From assembly GCA_963519075.1 (NCBI GenBank), contig CAUQMH010000037.1:1-14725 (forward strand): a stretch of DNA of 14,725 nt. The letters are read 5' to 3'. The notes beneath the pieces are model-generated. The model saw only the letters and a program-made list of their open reading frames with translations, searched no databases and had not been told where the DNA came from. Positions 8,077 to 14,193 of the stretch are shown here, in pieces (position 1 is the stretch's first letter; each line of letters opens with the position of its first letter). Origin of the DNA: JABCPE02 sp963519075 (GTDB lineage Bacteria; Bacteroidota; Bacteroidia; Flavobacteriales; Weeksellaceae). A program made the translations under genes and the position numbers.

Positions 8077-8084
8077 TATTTTTG
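8077..8084 (+). promoter_or_regulatory. -7 element for the lipoprotein-apt unit
   Basis: TATTTTTG is a full match to TAnnTTTG and lies about 20 nt before the ATG at 8104. The expected -33 TTG is not exact; TTC at 8054-8056, 20 nt upstream, is the nearest match. It is arranged divergently with the SPOR promoter, and the two -33 regions would overlap. Confidence 0.5.
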
Positions 8085-8103
8085 CATACATAATTTTTAT
8101 GAT

Positions 8104-9303
8104 ATGAGAGGTTTATATTCTTACTTTCTTGTGATGTTATTGGTTTTCACAAGTTGTAAAAAAGACACAGTAGATGGCTCATCTATGAAGACTTTTCAGG
8201 CTAGTATCAATGAAATGTCAACATCACTGAGCACATTGGAACAAACTAAATTTAATGAAGCCTTGTACATCCTGAAAACCTTTGGTGTAGAAGGGAATAC
8301 TGATATTCAAAAATTAGAAGCATTAGCAAAACTAATAAATGGCAAAAAAGTTCCCGAAATCTTCACTATGGCAGATGGAGTGGCACAAAAAAATAATGTG
8401 GAATGGTCCAGCACTTCTCCGCCAGATTTAGGGAATATGAATATTTTCCAAAATATCACAGCGACAGAAGTAGACCCTAATGATATTAAAGCATCAGGTC
8501 TAAATATCCTGATAACGCCTATAGATGGTAGTGGAGCTTCAGGTGCAAGGGCATTGAGGGTTACGCCTAGACTAGTAGATGAAGCAGGAACTCCTATTGA
8601 ATTTTCTAATGCAGGATTAGAAACGATAATGGAAGTTTACAGCAATGGCGAAAAATTACTTACGGCTAAAAACCTGATGAGCAGTAATGAATTTAAAGGA
8701 TTTTACCTAAAAGTAGATGTCTTACCAGCAGACAAAATCGTTGATTCTAAAATAGATATAAAAGTCAGCGTAAAAACTACTAAAAAAACACATCAGCTTT
8801 TGAAAGCAGGAGTTTTAGTAAATAAAGAAAGTCTGAAACCAGAGAAAGAGGAGACTGCGGAAGAGAAAAAGGAAAAAGAAGAATCCAAAACTTCTACAGA
8901 TTCAGAAACAGGAGAAAATACTGAAAACAAAGACCAAAATTCAACTTCTTCTGCTACATCATCAGCACCAAAAGTAAAGCCTGAAGCTGTGGTAGACAAA
9001 TTCTTAAATAGAATTGGAAATCAGAGTCTTAGATCAGCTTACGAGTTGGTGGATAATCCGAACTGGGGTTCTTATGATAAGTTCTCTAATCCTAATACTG
9101 GTTTTGGGGCGGTGAAGTCCGTTGAGGTTAAAAATATTTCCGTGAAATCATCTTCTGATAAGGCAGCGAGTGTAAATGCCGTTTATCAAATCGTAGACAA
9201 AGAAGGAAAAAGCATAATACTCAATGTATCCTATGGTCTGAAACAAGTAGATGACAGCTGGAAAATCTCAAGTTATAAAGTAAATTCATCAGAAAAAAAA
9301 TAA
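8104..9303 (+). CDS. Predicted lipoprotein with acidic linker and C-terminal NTF2-like region
   Basis: A 399-residue protein starting MRGLYSYFLVMLLVFTSC, a lipoprotein signal with the acylated Cys at residue 18 followed by KKD. Residues about 25-240 form an unrecognised globular region that includes a strand-rich section (LNILITPIDGSGA, ALRVTPRLVDEAGTPIEF, GFYLKVDVLPADKI). Residues about 245-293 are a low-complexity Glu/Lys then Ser/Thr linker. The C-terminal about 105 residues (VDKFLNRIGNQSLRSAYELV through LKQVDDSWKISSYKV) resemble the NTF2-like/DUF4878 pattern of small secreted domains; this assignment is tentative. apt begins 4 nt after the stop, so the two genes are co-transcribed. Function unknown. 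Confidence 0.8.
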   Translation: MRGLYSYFLVMLLVFTSCKKDTVDGSSMKTFQASINEMSTSLSTLEQTKFNEALYILKTFGVEGNTDIQKLEALAKLINGKKVPEIFTMADGVAQKNNVEWSSTSPPDLGNMNIFQNITATEVDPNDIKASGLNILITPIDGSGASGARALRVTPRLVDEAGTPIEFSNAGLETIMEVYSNGEKLLTAKNLMSSNEFKGFYLKVDVLPADKIVDSKIDIKVSVKTTKKTHQLLKAGVLVNKESLKPEKEETAEEKKEKEESKTSTDSETGENTENKDQNSTSSATSSAPKVKPEAVVDKFLNRIGNQSLRSAYELVDNPNWGSYDKFSNPNTGFGAVKSVEVKNISVKSSSDKAASVNAVYQIVDKEGKSIILNVSYGLKQVDDSWKISSYKVNSSEKK

Positions 9304-9307
9304 AACC

Positions 9308-9847
9308 ATGGCAAACCAAGAACTAATCACAAAATTAGAAAATACAATAACAAATATTCCTGACTTCCCAAAGGAAGGAATACAGTTTAAAGATATTACA
9401 CCCATTTTCCTTAATCCTAAATTATACGAGGAGGCTGTCGATGAAATGGTGAAATTCAGTAGAGGTAAAGTGGATGTAGTCTGCGGGATAGAGAGCCGTG
9501 GCTATATTTTCGGTATTGCCATCGCAGTGAAACTCGGTGTTCCATTTGTTTTGATAAGAAAAAAAGGAAAGCTTCCTCCACCATTCATTGCAGAAAAATA
9601 TGATTTGGAATATGGCACAGCCGAAATAGAAATGAAAACCGACCAAATCCAGCAGGGGCAGAGGGTTCTAGTTCATGACGACCTTCTGGCGACAGGTGGA
9701 ACGGCGGCAGCAGCGGCAAGATTGGTGCAGAGACAAGGAGGGAAGGTTGCGCAGTTTAGTTTTTTAATAGAGTTGAAAGACTTGAAAGGAAGAGAAAAAC
9801 TCGAACAGATAGAGGGTGCAGAGGTGTTTAAAATTTTAGAATATTGA
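9308..9847 (+). CDS. apt: Adenine phosphoribosyltransferase
   Basis: Cytosolic purine-salvage enzyme converting adenine and PRPP to AMP and pyrophosphate. The 179-residue length is normal. Key features: the N-terminal IPDFPKEGIQFKDITPIF typical of APRT, VVCGIESRGYIFG (dimer and substrate loop), VPFVLIRKKGKLPPP, the flexible catalytic loop with EYGTAEIEM, and the PRPP-binding motif VLVHDDLLATGGTAAAA at about residues 120-136. It starts 4 nt after the lipoprotein gene and shares its promoter. The next promoter begins 8 nt after the apt stop, so apt appears to be the last gene of this unit. No terminator hairpin is visible. Confidence 0.96.
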   Translation: MANQELITKLENTITNIPDFPKEGIQFKDITPIFLNPKLYEEAVDEMVKFSRGKVDVVCGIESRGYIFGIAIAVKLGVPFVLIRKKGKLPPPFIAEKYDLEYGTAEIEMKTDQIQQGQRVLVHDDLLATGGTAAAAARLVQRQGGKVAQFSFLIELKDLKGREKLEQIEGAEVFKILEY

Positions 9848-9850
9848 TTA

Positions 9851-9891
9851 AAATTTGCAAATTAGTCTGAAAATCTTAAATTTGCGAATTA
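9851..9891 (+). repeat. Direct repeat of a near-palindromic 14-mer
   Basis: AAATTTGCAAATTA (9851-9864) and AAATTTGCGAATTA (9878-9891) differ at one position and are 27 nt apart start to start. The core AATTTGCAAATT of the first copy is a perfect 12-nt palindrome. The copies overlap the -33 and -7 elements of the TPR-ribH promoter respectively, so a repressor binding both would cover the promoter. Confidence 0.6.
9855..9884 (+). promoter_or_regulatory. Bacteroidota-type promoter for the TPR-ribH operon
   Basis: TTG (9855-9857), 19 nt, then TAAATTTG (9877-9884), an exact TAnnTTTG. The leader would be about 15 nt before the ATG at 9907. It is one of the two clearest promoters in the window. Confidence 0.75.
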
Positions 9892-9906
9892 AACTTAGTA
9901 GAAACT

Positions 9907-10596
9907 ATGTCAAATAAAAAGGAAATAGAAGGAAAAGAAACGGTTGAAATTTTTCAGGAATTAGACCAAAATGTGGTTCGTTCAGAAAAATTCATTGAGA
10001 GAAATGCTAAAAAAATAGGTTTAGCTTTTGGAGTTGTTGTTTTGGGAGTTTTGGGATACTTTGGGTATCAGCATTTTGTGGTAGAGCCAAAGAATGAGGA
10101 AGCTACGAAGGCTTACCTTACCGCTCAGAAAAATCTTGTGGAAGGAAAAGAGGATTTGGCTCTGGGAGGGAAAACTGCAAATCCAGGATTTAAAGGAACT
10201 GCAGAAAATTTTTCTGAAACTAATGCAGGAAAACTTTCAGCCTATAATGCAGGATTGATAGAGTTTAATAAGGGTAATTACCAAAAAGCGTACGATTTAT
10301 TAGACCAGTTTTCTTCTAAAAATAAAACATTGATGGCGCTGAAGCACGGAGCAATGGGAGATTGTATGGTGAATCTGAATAAAAATGATGATGCACTTTC
10401 TCAGTTTGAAAAAGCTATTTCTGCTTCGGATGATGAATATACATCATATTACTTCACGAGAAAAGCTGGAATGCTGGCCCTTTCATTAAAGAAAAATGAT
10501 GTTGCTAAAAAATATTTCACAACGATAGAAGAAAAATATCAGGACTATGATGGAGGCGCATCTGATGCGTATATAGAAATGGTAAAATATTTTTAA
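9907..10596 (+). CDS. Membrane-anchored tetratricopeptide-repeat protein (YfgM-like)
   Basis: A 229-residue protein with a short cytosolic N-terminus rich in charged residues (EIFQELDQNVVRSEKFIERN), a single transmembrane helix at about residues 37-56 (IGLAFGVVVLGVLGYFGY), and a periplasmic helical part. The last has TPR-like units: LSAYNAGLIEFNKGNYQKAY, LMALKHGAMGDCMVNLNKND followed by DALSQFEKAI, and RKAGMLALSLKKNDVAKKYF. The topology resembles YfgM/Tol-Pal-type TPR proteins that assist envelope protein folding; the exact role here is inference. It is the first gene after the promoter at 9855-9884, and ribH follows after 16 nt, an order I recall as common in Flavobacteriia. Confidence 0.87.
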   Translation: MSNKKEIEGKETVEIFQELDQNVVRSEKFIERNAKKIGLAFGVVVLGVLGYFGYQHFVVEPKNEEATKAYLTAQKNLVEGKEDLALGGKTANPGFKGTAENFSETNAGKLSAYNAGLIEFNKGNYQKAYDLLDQFSSKNKTLMALKHGAMGDCMVNLNKNDDALSQFEKAISASDDEYTSYYFTRKAGMLALSLKKNDVAKKYFTTIEEKYQDYDGGASDAYIEMVKYF

Positions 10597-10612
10597 ATAA
10601 AAAAAGAATAAA

Positions 10613-11104
10613 ATGGCGACAGTAAACCTTTCGGATTATAAGCCGCTCCAAATAATAGATGCCGATGATTTTACCATCGGCATTGTGGTTTCTGAGTGGA
10701 ATGATTTTGTGACTTTTAATCTCCGAGATGGGGCAGAAGAAGTTCTGAAAAAAGAAGGCGTAAAACCAGAAAACATAAAAATCTACTATGTTCCTGGTGC
10801 GTTTGAGCTAAGTTTCGCGGCGATGCAGCTCTGCAAGAGCGGTCGGTTTGATGCTGTGATAGCCATTGGCTGTGTTATTCGTGGGGAGACATCGCATTTT
10901 GATTATGTTTGTTCAGGGGTGACGCAGGGGATTAAGGACTGTAATACGCAAACAGATGTTCCAGCTATTTTCTGTGTTTTGACAGATGATAATAAGGAGC
11001 AGTCCATCGCGAGAAGCGGCGGAAATCTTGGGAACAAAGGTGTCGAAGCAGGAGTGACAGCTTTGAAAATGATAGATTTTAAAAGAAAATTAAGCAACTC
11101 ATAA
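10613..11104 (+). CDS. ribH: 6,7-dimethyl-8-ribityllumazine synthase
   Basis: Riboflavin-pathway enzyme condensing 5-amino-6-ribitylamino-uracil with 3,4-dihydroxy-2-butanone-4-phosphate. Its 163 residues are typical, and the enzyme normally forms pentamers or 60-mer capsids. Motifs: IGIVVSEWNDFVT (Trp29 and Asn30 at the substrate site), VPGAFELSFAA (62-65 GAFE), AVIAIGCVIRGETSHFDYV (catalytic His95), PAIFCVLTDDNKEQ and Arg134 in SIARSGG, the region that binds phosphate. The N-terminal extension is short. It lies 16 nt after the TPR gene and 10 nt before the LTA-synthase-like gene, so it is in the middle of an operon. No riboswitch is seen in front of it. Confidence 0.96.
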   Translation: MATVNLSDYKPLQIIDADDFTIGIVVSEWNDFVTFNLRDGAEEVLKKEGVKPENIKIYYVPGAFELSFAAMQLCKSGRFDAVIAIGCVIRGETSHFDYVCSGVTQGIKDCNTQTDVPAIFCVLTDDNKEQSIARSGGNLGNKGVEAGVTALKMIDFKRKLSNS

Positions 11105-11114
11105 AAAACATTTC

Positions 11115-13193
11115 ATGAAACTGAAACCATTCGTTTATTTAGGAATAATTTACATTATCATCTCTTTTCTATTAAGATGTGTTTTTATCTTTCATCCGAT
11201 AACCACTACGGAATTTGGTGTTTTGGATGTTGTTAAAATGTTTTCTTTGGGATTGCTTTCGGATATTTTTGTCTTCATTATAGCAAGTGCGATATTGTAC
11301 ATCTATCTGCTTTTCTTGTCAAATCAAAAGTATGAAAGACCATGGGGGCAGATTATTTTATCCATATTCGTAGGATTGTTCTTGTATATATACTTGGTTC
11401 CCAACAATATAGCAAGACAATACGGAGGCGTAGTTCCAGAGATAGTTTTATCATTTTTAGGATTAAAAACATTTCTCTTTGGGATGATGTTTTTCTTTCC
11501 GAAAAGAAGGGTTCAGTTTAGAAATATATTGTATTTCATTACGATTTTTCTTTATGTTTCGGTCATTGTTTTCAATGCGGTAAGCGAATATTTCTTCTAC
11601 AATGAATTTGGGGTGAGGTATAATTTTATCGCGGTAGATTATCTTATTTATACCAATGAGGTTATTGGGAATATTCTAGAAAGTTATCCTGTGCTTCCTT
11701 TGTTTTCAGGGGTTTTCGTCGTTTCGCTGGCGCTTACTATTTGGGTTTATCTCAAAACAAGAAAAGGGCTTTTGGACTTGCCGAATATTTTTATCAAAGG
11801 ACTTTCGCTTGTGGCCTATGGAATTTTGCTGGCTGCGAGCGTATTTGCTTTATCTAAAATAAAATTAAACTCTTCAAACATATTCCAAAACGAAATTTCT
11901 GCAAATGGACTGGTCAAATTCTATGATGCATTCAATAATAAAGTTTTGGATTTTGATGTCTTTTATCCTACGATGAACACACAAAAGGCGCTAAATGAAG
12001 AACTTAGCCGACTGCATACGGACAGGCTGCCAAGAATGATAAAATCCGACAGCGCAGAAATCACGAAAAATGTGGTGCTTATTTCCGTTGAAAGTCTTTC
12101 TGCCGAATTCATGGCGATGTATGGGAACAAGGATAATGTTACGCCATTTTTGGATAGTTTGTCACAGCACAGCCTTGTTTTTACTAATTTGTATGCTACA
12201 GGGAATAGAACGGTTCGCGGTTTGGAGGCGCTTACACTTTGTATTCCGCCGACAGCTGGGGAAAGTATCGTAAAAAGAAAAGATAACAAAAACAAATTCA
12301 CTACGGGAAGTGTCTTTAAATCAAAAGGTTATAATGTGAAGTATCTCTATGGTGGGTACAGCTATTTTGATAATATGAAAGACTTTTTCGGTGGGAATGG
12401 CTATGAAATCGTTGATAGAGATAACTTTAAGCCAGAAGAAATTGTTTTTGCGAATATTTGGGGAGTGAGTGATGAAGATATGGCGAAAAAAGCCATAGAA
12501 ACGATGAATGAAGATGCTAAAAAGGGCAAACCGTTTTTCCATCATTGGATGACGGTGAGTAACCACCGCCCATTCACCTATCCAGAAGGTAGGATAGATA
12601 TCCCAGGGACGGCCAAATCCCGAGATGGAGGCGTGAAGTACACAGACTATTCCATCAAAAAATTCTTCCAAATGGCAGAAAAACAGCCGTGGTATAAGAA
12701 TACTGTTTTTGTAATCGTTTCAGACCACTGCGCATCGAGTGCTGGTAAAACAGAGCTTCCTATGGATAAGTATAGAATTCCAGGGATGATTTTCTCGCCA
12801 GAGTTCGTCAAACCACAGAAGTTCAATACACTAATGTCACAGATAGATGTGATGCCTACGCTTTTCGGATTGCTGAATTTTACTTATCAAAGTAAATTCA
12901 TAGGACAGGATGTGTTTTCAGAAAACTATGTTCCGAGAGCTTACATCGCGACTTATCAGGATTTAGGATATGTAAAAGATGATAAACTGACCATCATTTC
13001 GCCGATTAAAAACATTAAACAATATCAGCTGAAAGAAGCGCCAAACAAAGAGCAAAAGTCAGGAATAAATATTTTTTATGAAGAACATCTGCTAAAAGAC
13101 AAAGAAGTAGATAAAAATATAACCGATCAAACGATATCAACTTACCAAGCAACTTCTTATTGGTTGAAAATGAATCAGCTGAATATTAAGTAG
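11115..13193 (+). CDS. LTA-synthase-like membrane sulfatase/phosphotransferase
   Basis: A 692-residue polytopic enzyme of the alkaline phosphatase/sulfatase superfamily. About six or seven membrane helices occupy residues 1-245, followed by the catalytic domain. Family residues are visible: Glu326 in VVLISVESLSAEF, nucleophile Thr366 in GNRTVRG, His484 in SNHRPF, and Asp537-His538 in IVSDH. Their order and approximate spacing match the metal and nucleophile residues of LtaS-type enzymes. In a Gram-negative host the substrate is unlikely to be lipoteichoic acid; transfer of a phosphoglycerol or phosphoethanolamine group to an envelope glycan or lipid is the plausible role (inference). It starts 10 nt after ribH. 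The last 89 bp of the gene are duplicated downstream at 13587-13674. Confidence 0.88.
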   Translation: MKLKPFVYLGIIYIIISFLLRCVFIFHPITTTEFGVLDVVKMFSLGLLSDIFVFIIASAILYIYLLFLSNQKYERPWGQIILSIFVGLFLYIYLVPNNIARQYGGVVPEIVLSFLGLKTFLFGMMFFFPKRRVQFRNILYFITIFLYVSVIVFNAVSEYFFYNEFGVRYNFIAVDYLIYTNEVIGNILESYPVLPLFSGVFVVSLALTIWVYLKTRKGLLDLPNIFIKGLSLVAYGILLAASVFALSKIKLNSSNIFQNEISANGLVKFYDAFNNKVLDFDVFYPTMNTQKALNEELSRLHTDRLPRMIKSDSAEITKNVVLISVESLSAEFMAMYGNKDNVTPFLDSLSQHSLVFTNLYATGNRTVRGLEALTLCIPPTAGESIVKRKDNKNKFTTGSVFKSKGYNVKYLYGGYSYFDNMKDFFGGNGYEIVDRDNFKPEEIVFANIWGVSDEDMAKKAIETMNEDAKKGKPFFHHWMTVSNHRPFTYPEGRIDIPGTAKSRDGGVKYTDYSIKKFFQMAEKQPWYKNTVFVIVSDHCASSAGKTELPMDKYRIPGMIFSPEFVKPQKFNTLMSQIDVMPTLFGLLNFTYQSKFIGQDVFSENYVPRAYIATYQDLGYVKDDKLTIISPIKNIKQYQLKEAPNKEQKSGINIFYEEHLLKDKEVDKNITDQTISTYQATSYWLKMNQLNIK

Positions 13194-13227
13194 GTTTTTA
13201 ATGCGCTAGTTTACAATATGATAAAAA
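13105..13227 (+). repeat. Tail repeat, copy 1 (3' end of phosphotransferase gene plus spacer)
   Basis: Covers the final 29 codons and stop of the LTA-synthase-like gene, the 24-nt spacer, and the first 10 nt of the gene at 13218. Its partner lies at 13587-13708. The copies differ by 13 substitutions and one 1-nt deletion (about 89% identity). Confidence 0.93.
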
Positions 13228-13562
13228 TTGAAAATGTAAATTGGTTATCAAAAACAGCTCAAGAAGCAGAAGTTTGCTTGTCTGATGGAGATTTTCAGAT
13301 AGTATGTTTTTCACAGCCATTTTATCATGAAGTAAGACTTCCTTCATATGCTATAAATACAAATAATATAGTGTGTTCTTCTGAAAGAAAATGCTCAGTT
13401 GAGAAAAAAGGAGAAAATTTTGAATATAAATTCTTAGGAAAAGTTATAGATAAGGAACATATAAAAATAGGTGAGTTTACTATTCAATTAGATGTTCCCT
13501 TACCTAAAGACATAGAAGAAGGGTATATATCATTTGAATGTGAGCGGGTAGATATTTGGTGA
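13218..13562 (+). CDS. Hypothetical protein, 114 aa, accessory cassette gene
   Basis: An unrecognised soluble protein without signal peptide or membrane segment. It looks strand-rich: IKIENVNWL, AEVCLSDGDFQIVCFSQPF, EVRLPSYAI, FEYKFLGKVIDKEHIKIGEF, then TIQLDVPLPKDIEEGYISF with the end ECERVDIW. This pattern suggests a small beta-barrel or beta-sandwich, and four Cys residues are present. The start ATG lies at the right edge of tail repeat copy 1, 24 nt after the phosphotransferase stop, so it can be expressed by read-through. Base composition is low in GC (16 of 60 in 13381-13440). It lies between the two tail repeats, as if inserted with one of them. A role as an immunity-type or other accessory protein would be speculation. 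Confidence 0.75.
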   Translation: MIKIENVNWLSKTAQEAEVCLSDGDFQIVCFSQPFYHEVRLPSYAINTNNIVCSSERKCSVEKKGENFEYKFLGKVIDKEHIKIGEFTIQLDVPLPKDIEEGYISFECERVDIW

Positions 13563-13586
13563 AACCTCCAAATTAATTAATGTAAA

Positions 13587-13674
13587 AAGTAGATAAAATA
13601 TAACCAACCAAACGATATCAACTTACTAAGCGACTTCCTATTGGTTGAAAATGAATTAGTTGAATATTAAATAG
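13587..13674 (+). pseudogene. Decayed duplicate of the phosphotransferase 3' end
   Basis: Corresponds to the last 29 codons and stop of the LTA-synthase-like gene, without the rest of the gene. A 1-nt deletion in the A-run near 13598 shifts the frame, and two C-to-T changes turn Gln codons into stops (CAA to TAA at 13627, CAG to TAG at 13657). The original TAG is retained at 13672. No start codon or upstream coding sequence belongs to it. It is a non-coding relic of recombination or duplication. Confidence 0.87.
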
Positions 13675-13708
13675 GTTTTTAATGTACTAATTTACAACAT
13701 GGTAAAAA
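13587..13708 (+). repeat. Tail repeat, copy 2
   Basis: Second copy of the 13105-13227 unit, offset by 481-482 bp. It ends about 10 nt inside the lipoprotein gene starting at 13699, so both copies place the same spacer and start region (TTTACAAyATGrTAAAAA) before a different gene. All 13 substitutions are transitions. Confidence 0.93.
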
Positions 13709-14163
13709 GAAGCTTCTTTTCTGGAATATTATTGGTGTGTGTTTCTTGTGGTATAATTCACACTGATAAAGAAATAGACTGTACAAATGATGAAAAAATA
13801 GATAAAATAAATACAAATTTTCTCTATATGGAGGAGCTTATAAAGCTTAATCCTAAATTAGGTCCAAGAACAAATATAGAAACATACATTGAGTTTAAAG
13901 ATAATGGACAAGTTATTTATTATTATAAACAAAATGGGGTAATAAAGAAAACACCACCAAAATACCAAAGAGGATTCTATTTTGTAAAAAAAGATAAATT
14001 ATATTTTAAGAGCTTCTTCACCCATCCACAAGGAGGTGGCTGGGTCAAATCTGTTTTATCAAGAAAGAAAAATGACACTTTGTATTCTAGACAATTAGAA
14101 AATTGTGAGGAAAAATACATCTACATACCTATTCTTAAAGAATCAGTTATTATGGAAAAATAG
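13699..14163 (+). CDS. Small predicted lipoprotein, 154 aa
   Basis: The N-terminus MVKRSFFSGILLVCVSC is a lipoprotein signal with the acylated Cys at residue 17. The mature part is rich in Lys, Tyr and Asn. It contains IETYIEFKDNGQVIYYY, then KYQRGFYFVKKDKLYFKSFF, a strand-turn-strand pattern that reappears in the broken gene downstream (YIQFYNNGAVRFIDY, NRGVFYIRNEKMFIDKF), so the two are probably paralogues. The fold is probably beta-rich. Low GC (16 of 60 in 13861-13920). The start lies inside tail repeat copy 2, which supplies its upstream region; I see no separate promoter. Function unknown; not recognised beyond being a lipoprotein. Confidence 0.8.
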   Translation: MVKRSFFSGILLVCVSCGIIHTDKEIDCTNDEKIDKINTNFLYMEELIKLNPKLGPRTNIETYIEFKDNGQVIYYYKQNGVIKKTPPKYQRGFYFVKKDKLYFKSFFTHPQGGGWVKSVLSRKKNDTLYSRQLENCEEKYIYIPILKESVIMEK

Positions 14164-14193
14164 TTTTATCTTTATATAAGATTCGTTACGATG

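Noticed and set aside
9848..9906. Riboswitch (FMN) before the ribH operon
   Set aside because: The 59-nt gap is too short for an FMN riboswitch and is fully occupied by the promoter; the ribH gene itself has only 16 nt upstream.
12321..12671. Antisense open frame (116 codons) opposite the LTA-synthase-like gene
   Set aside because: It overlaps the catalytic domain of a well-supported gene and has no independent evidence of coding.
13105..13708. Insertion sequence or transposon flanked by direct repeats
   Set aside because: No transposase, no terminal inverted repeats, and the direct repeat is 122 bp of gene tail, far longer than a target-site duplication.
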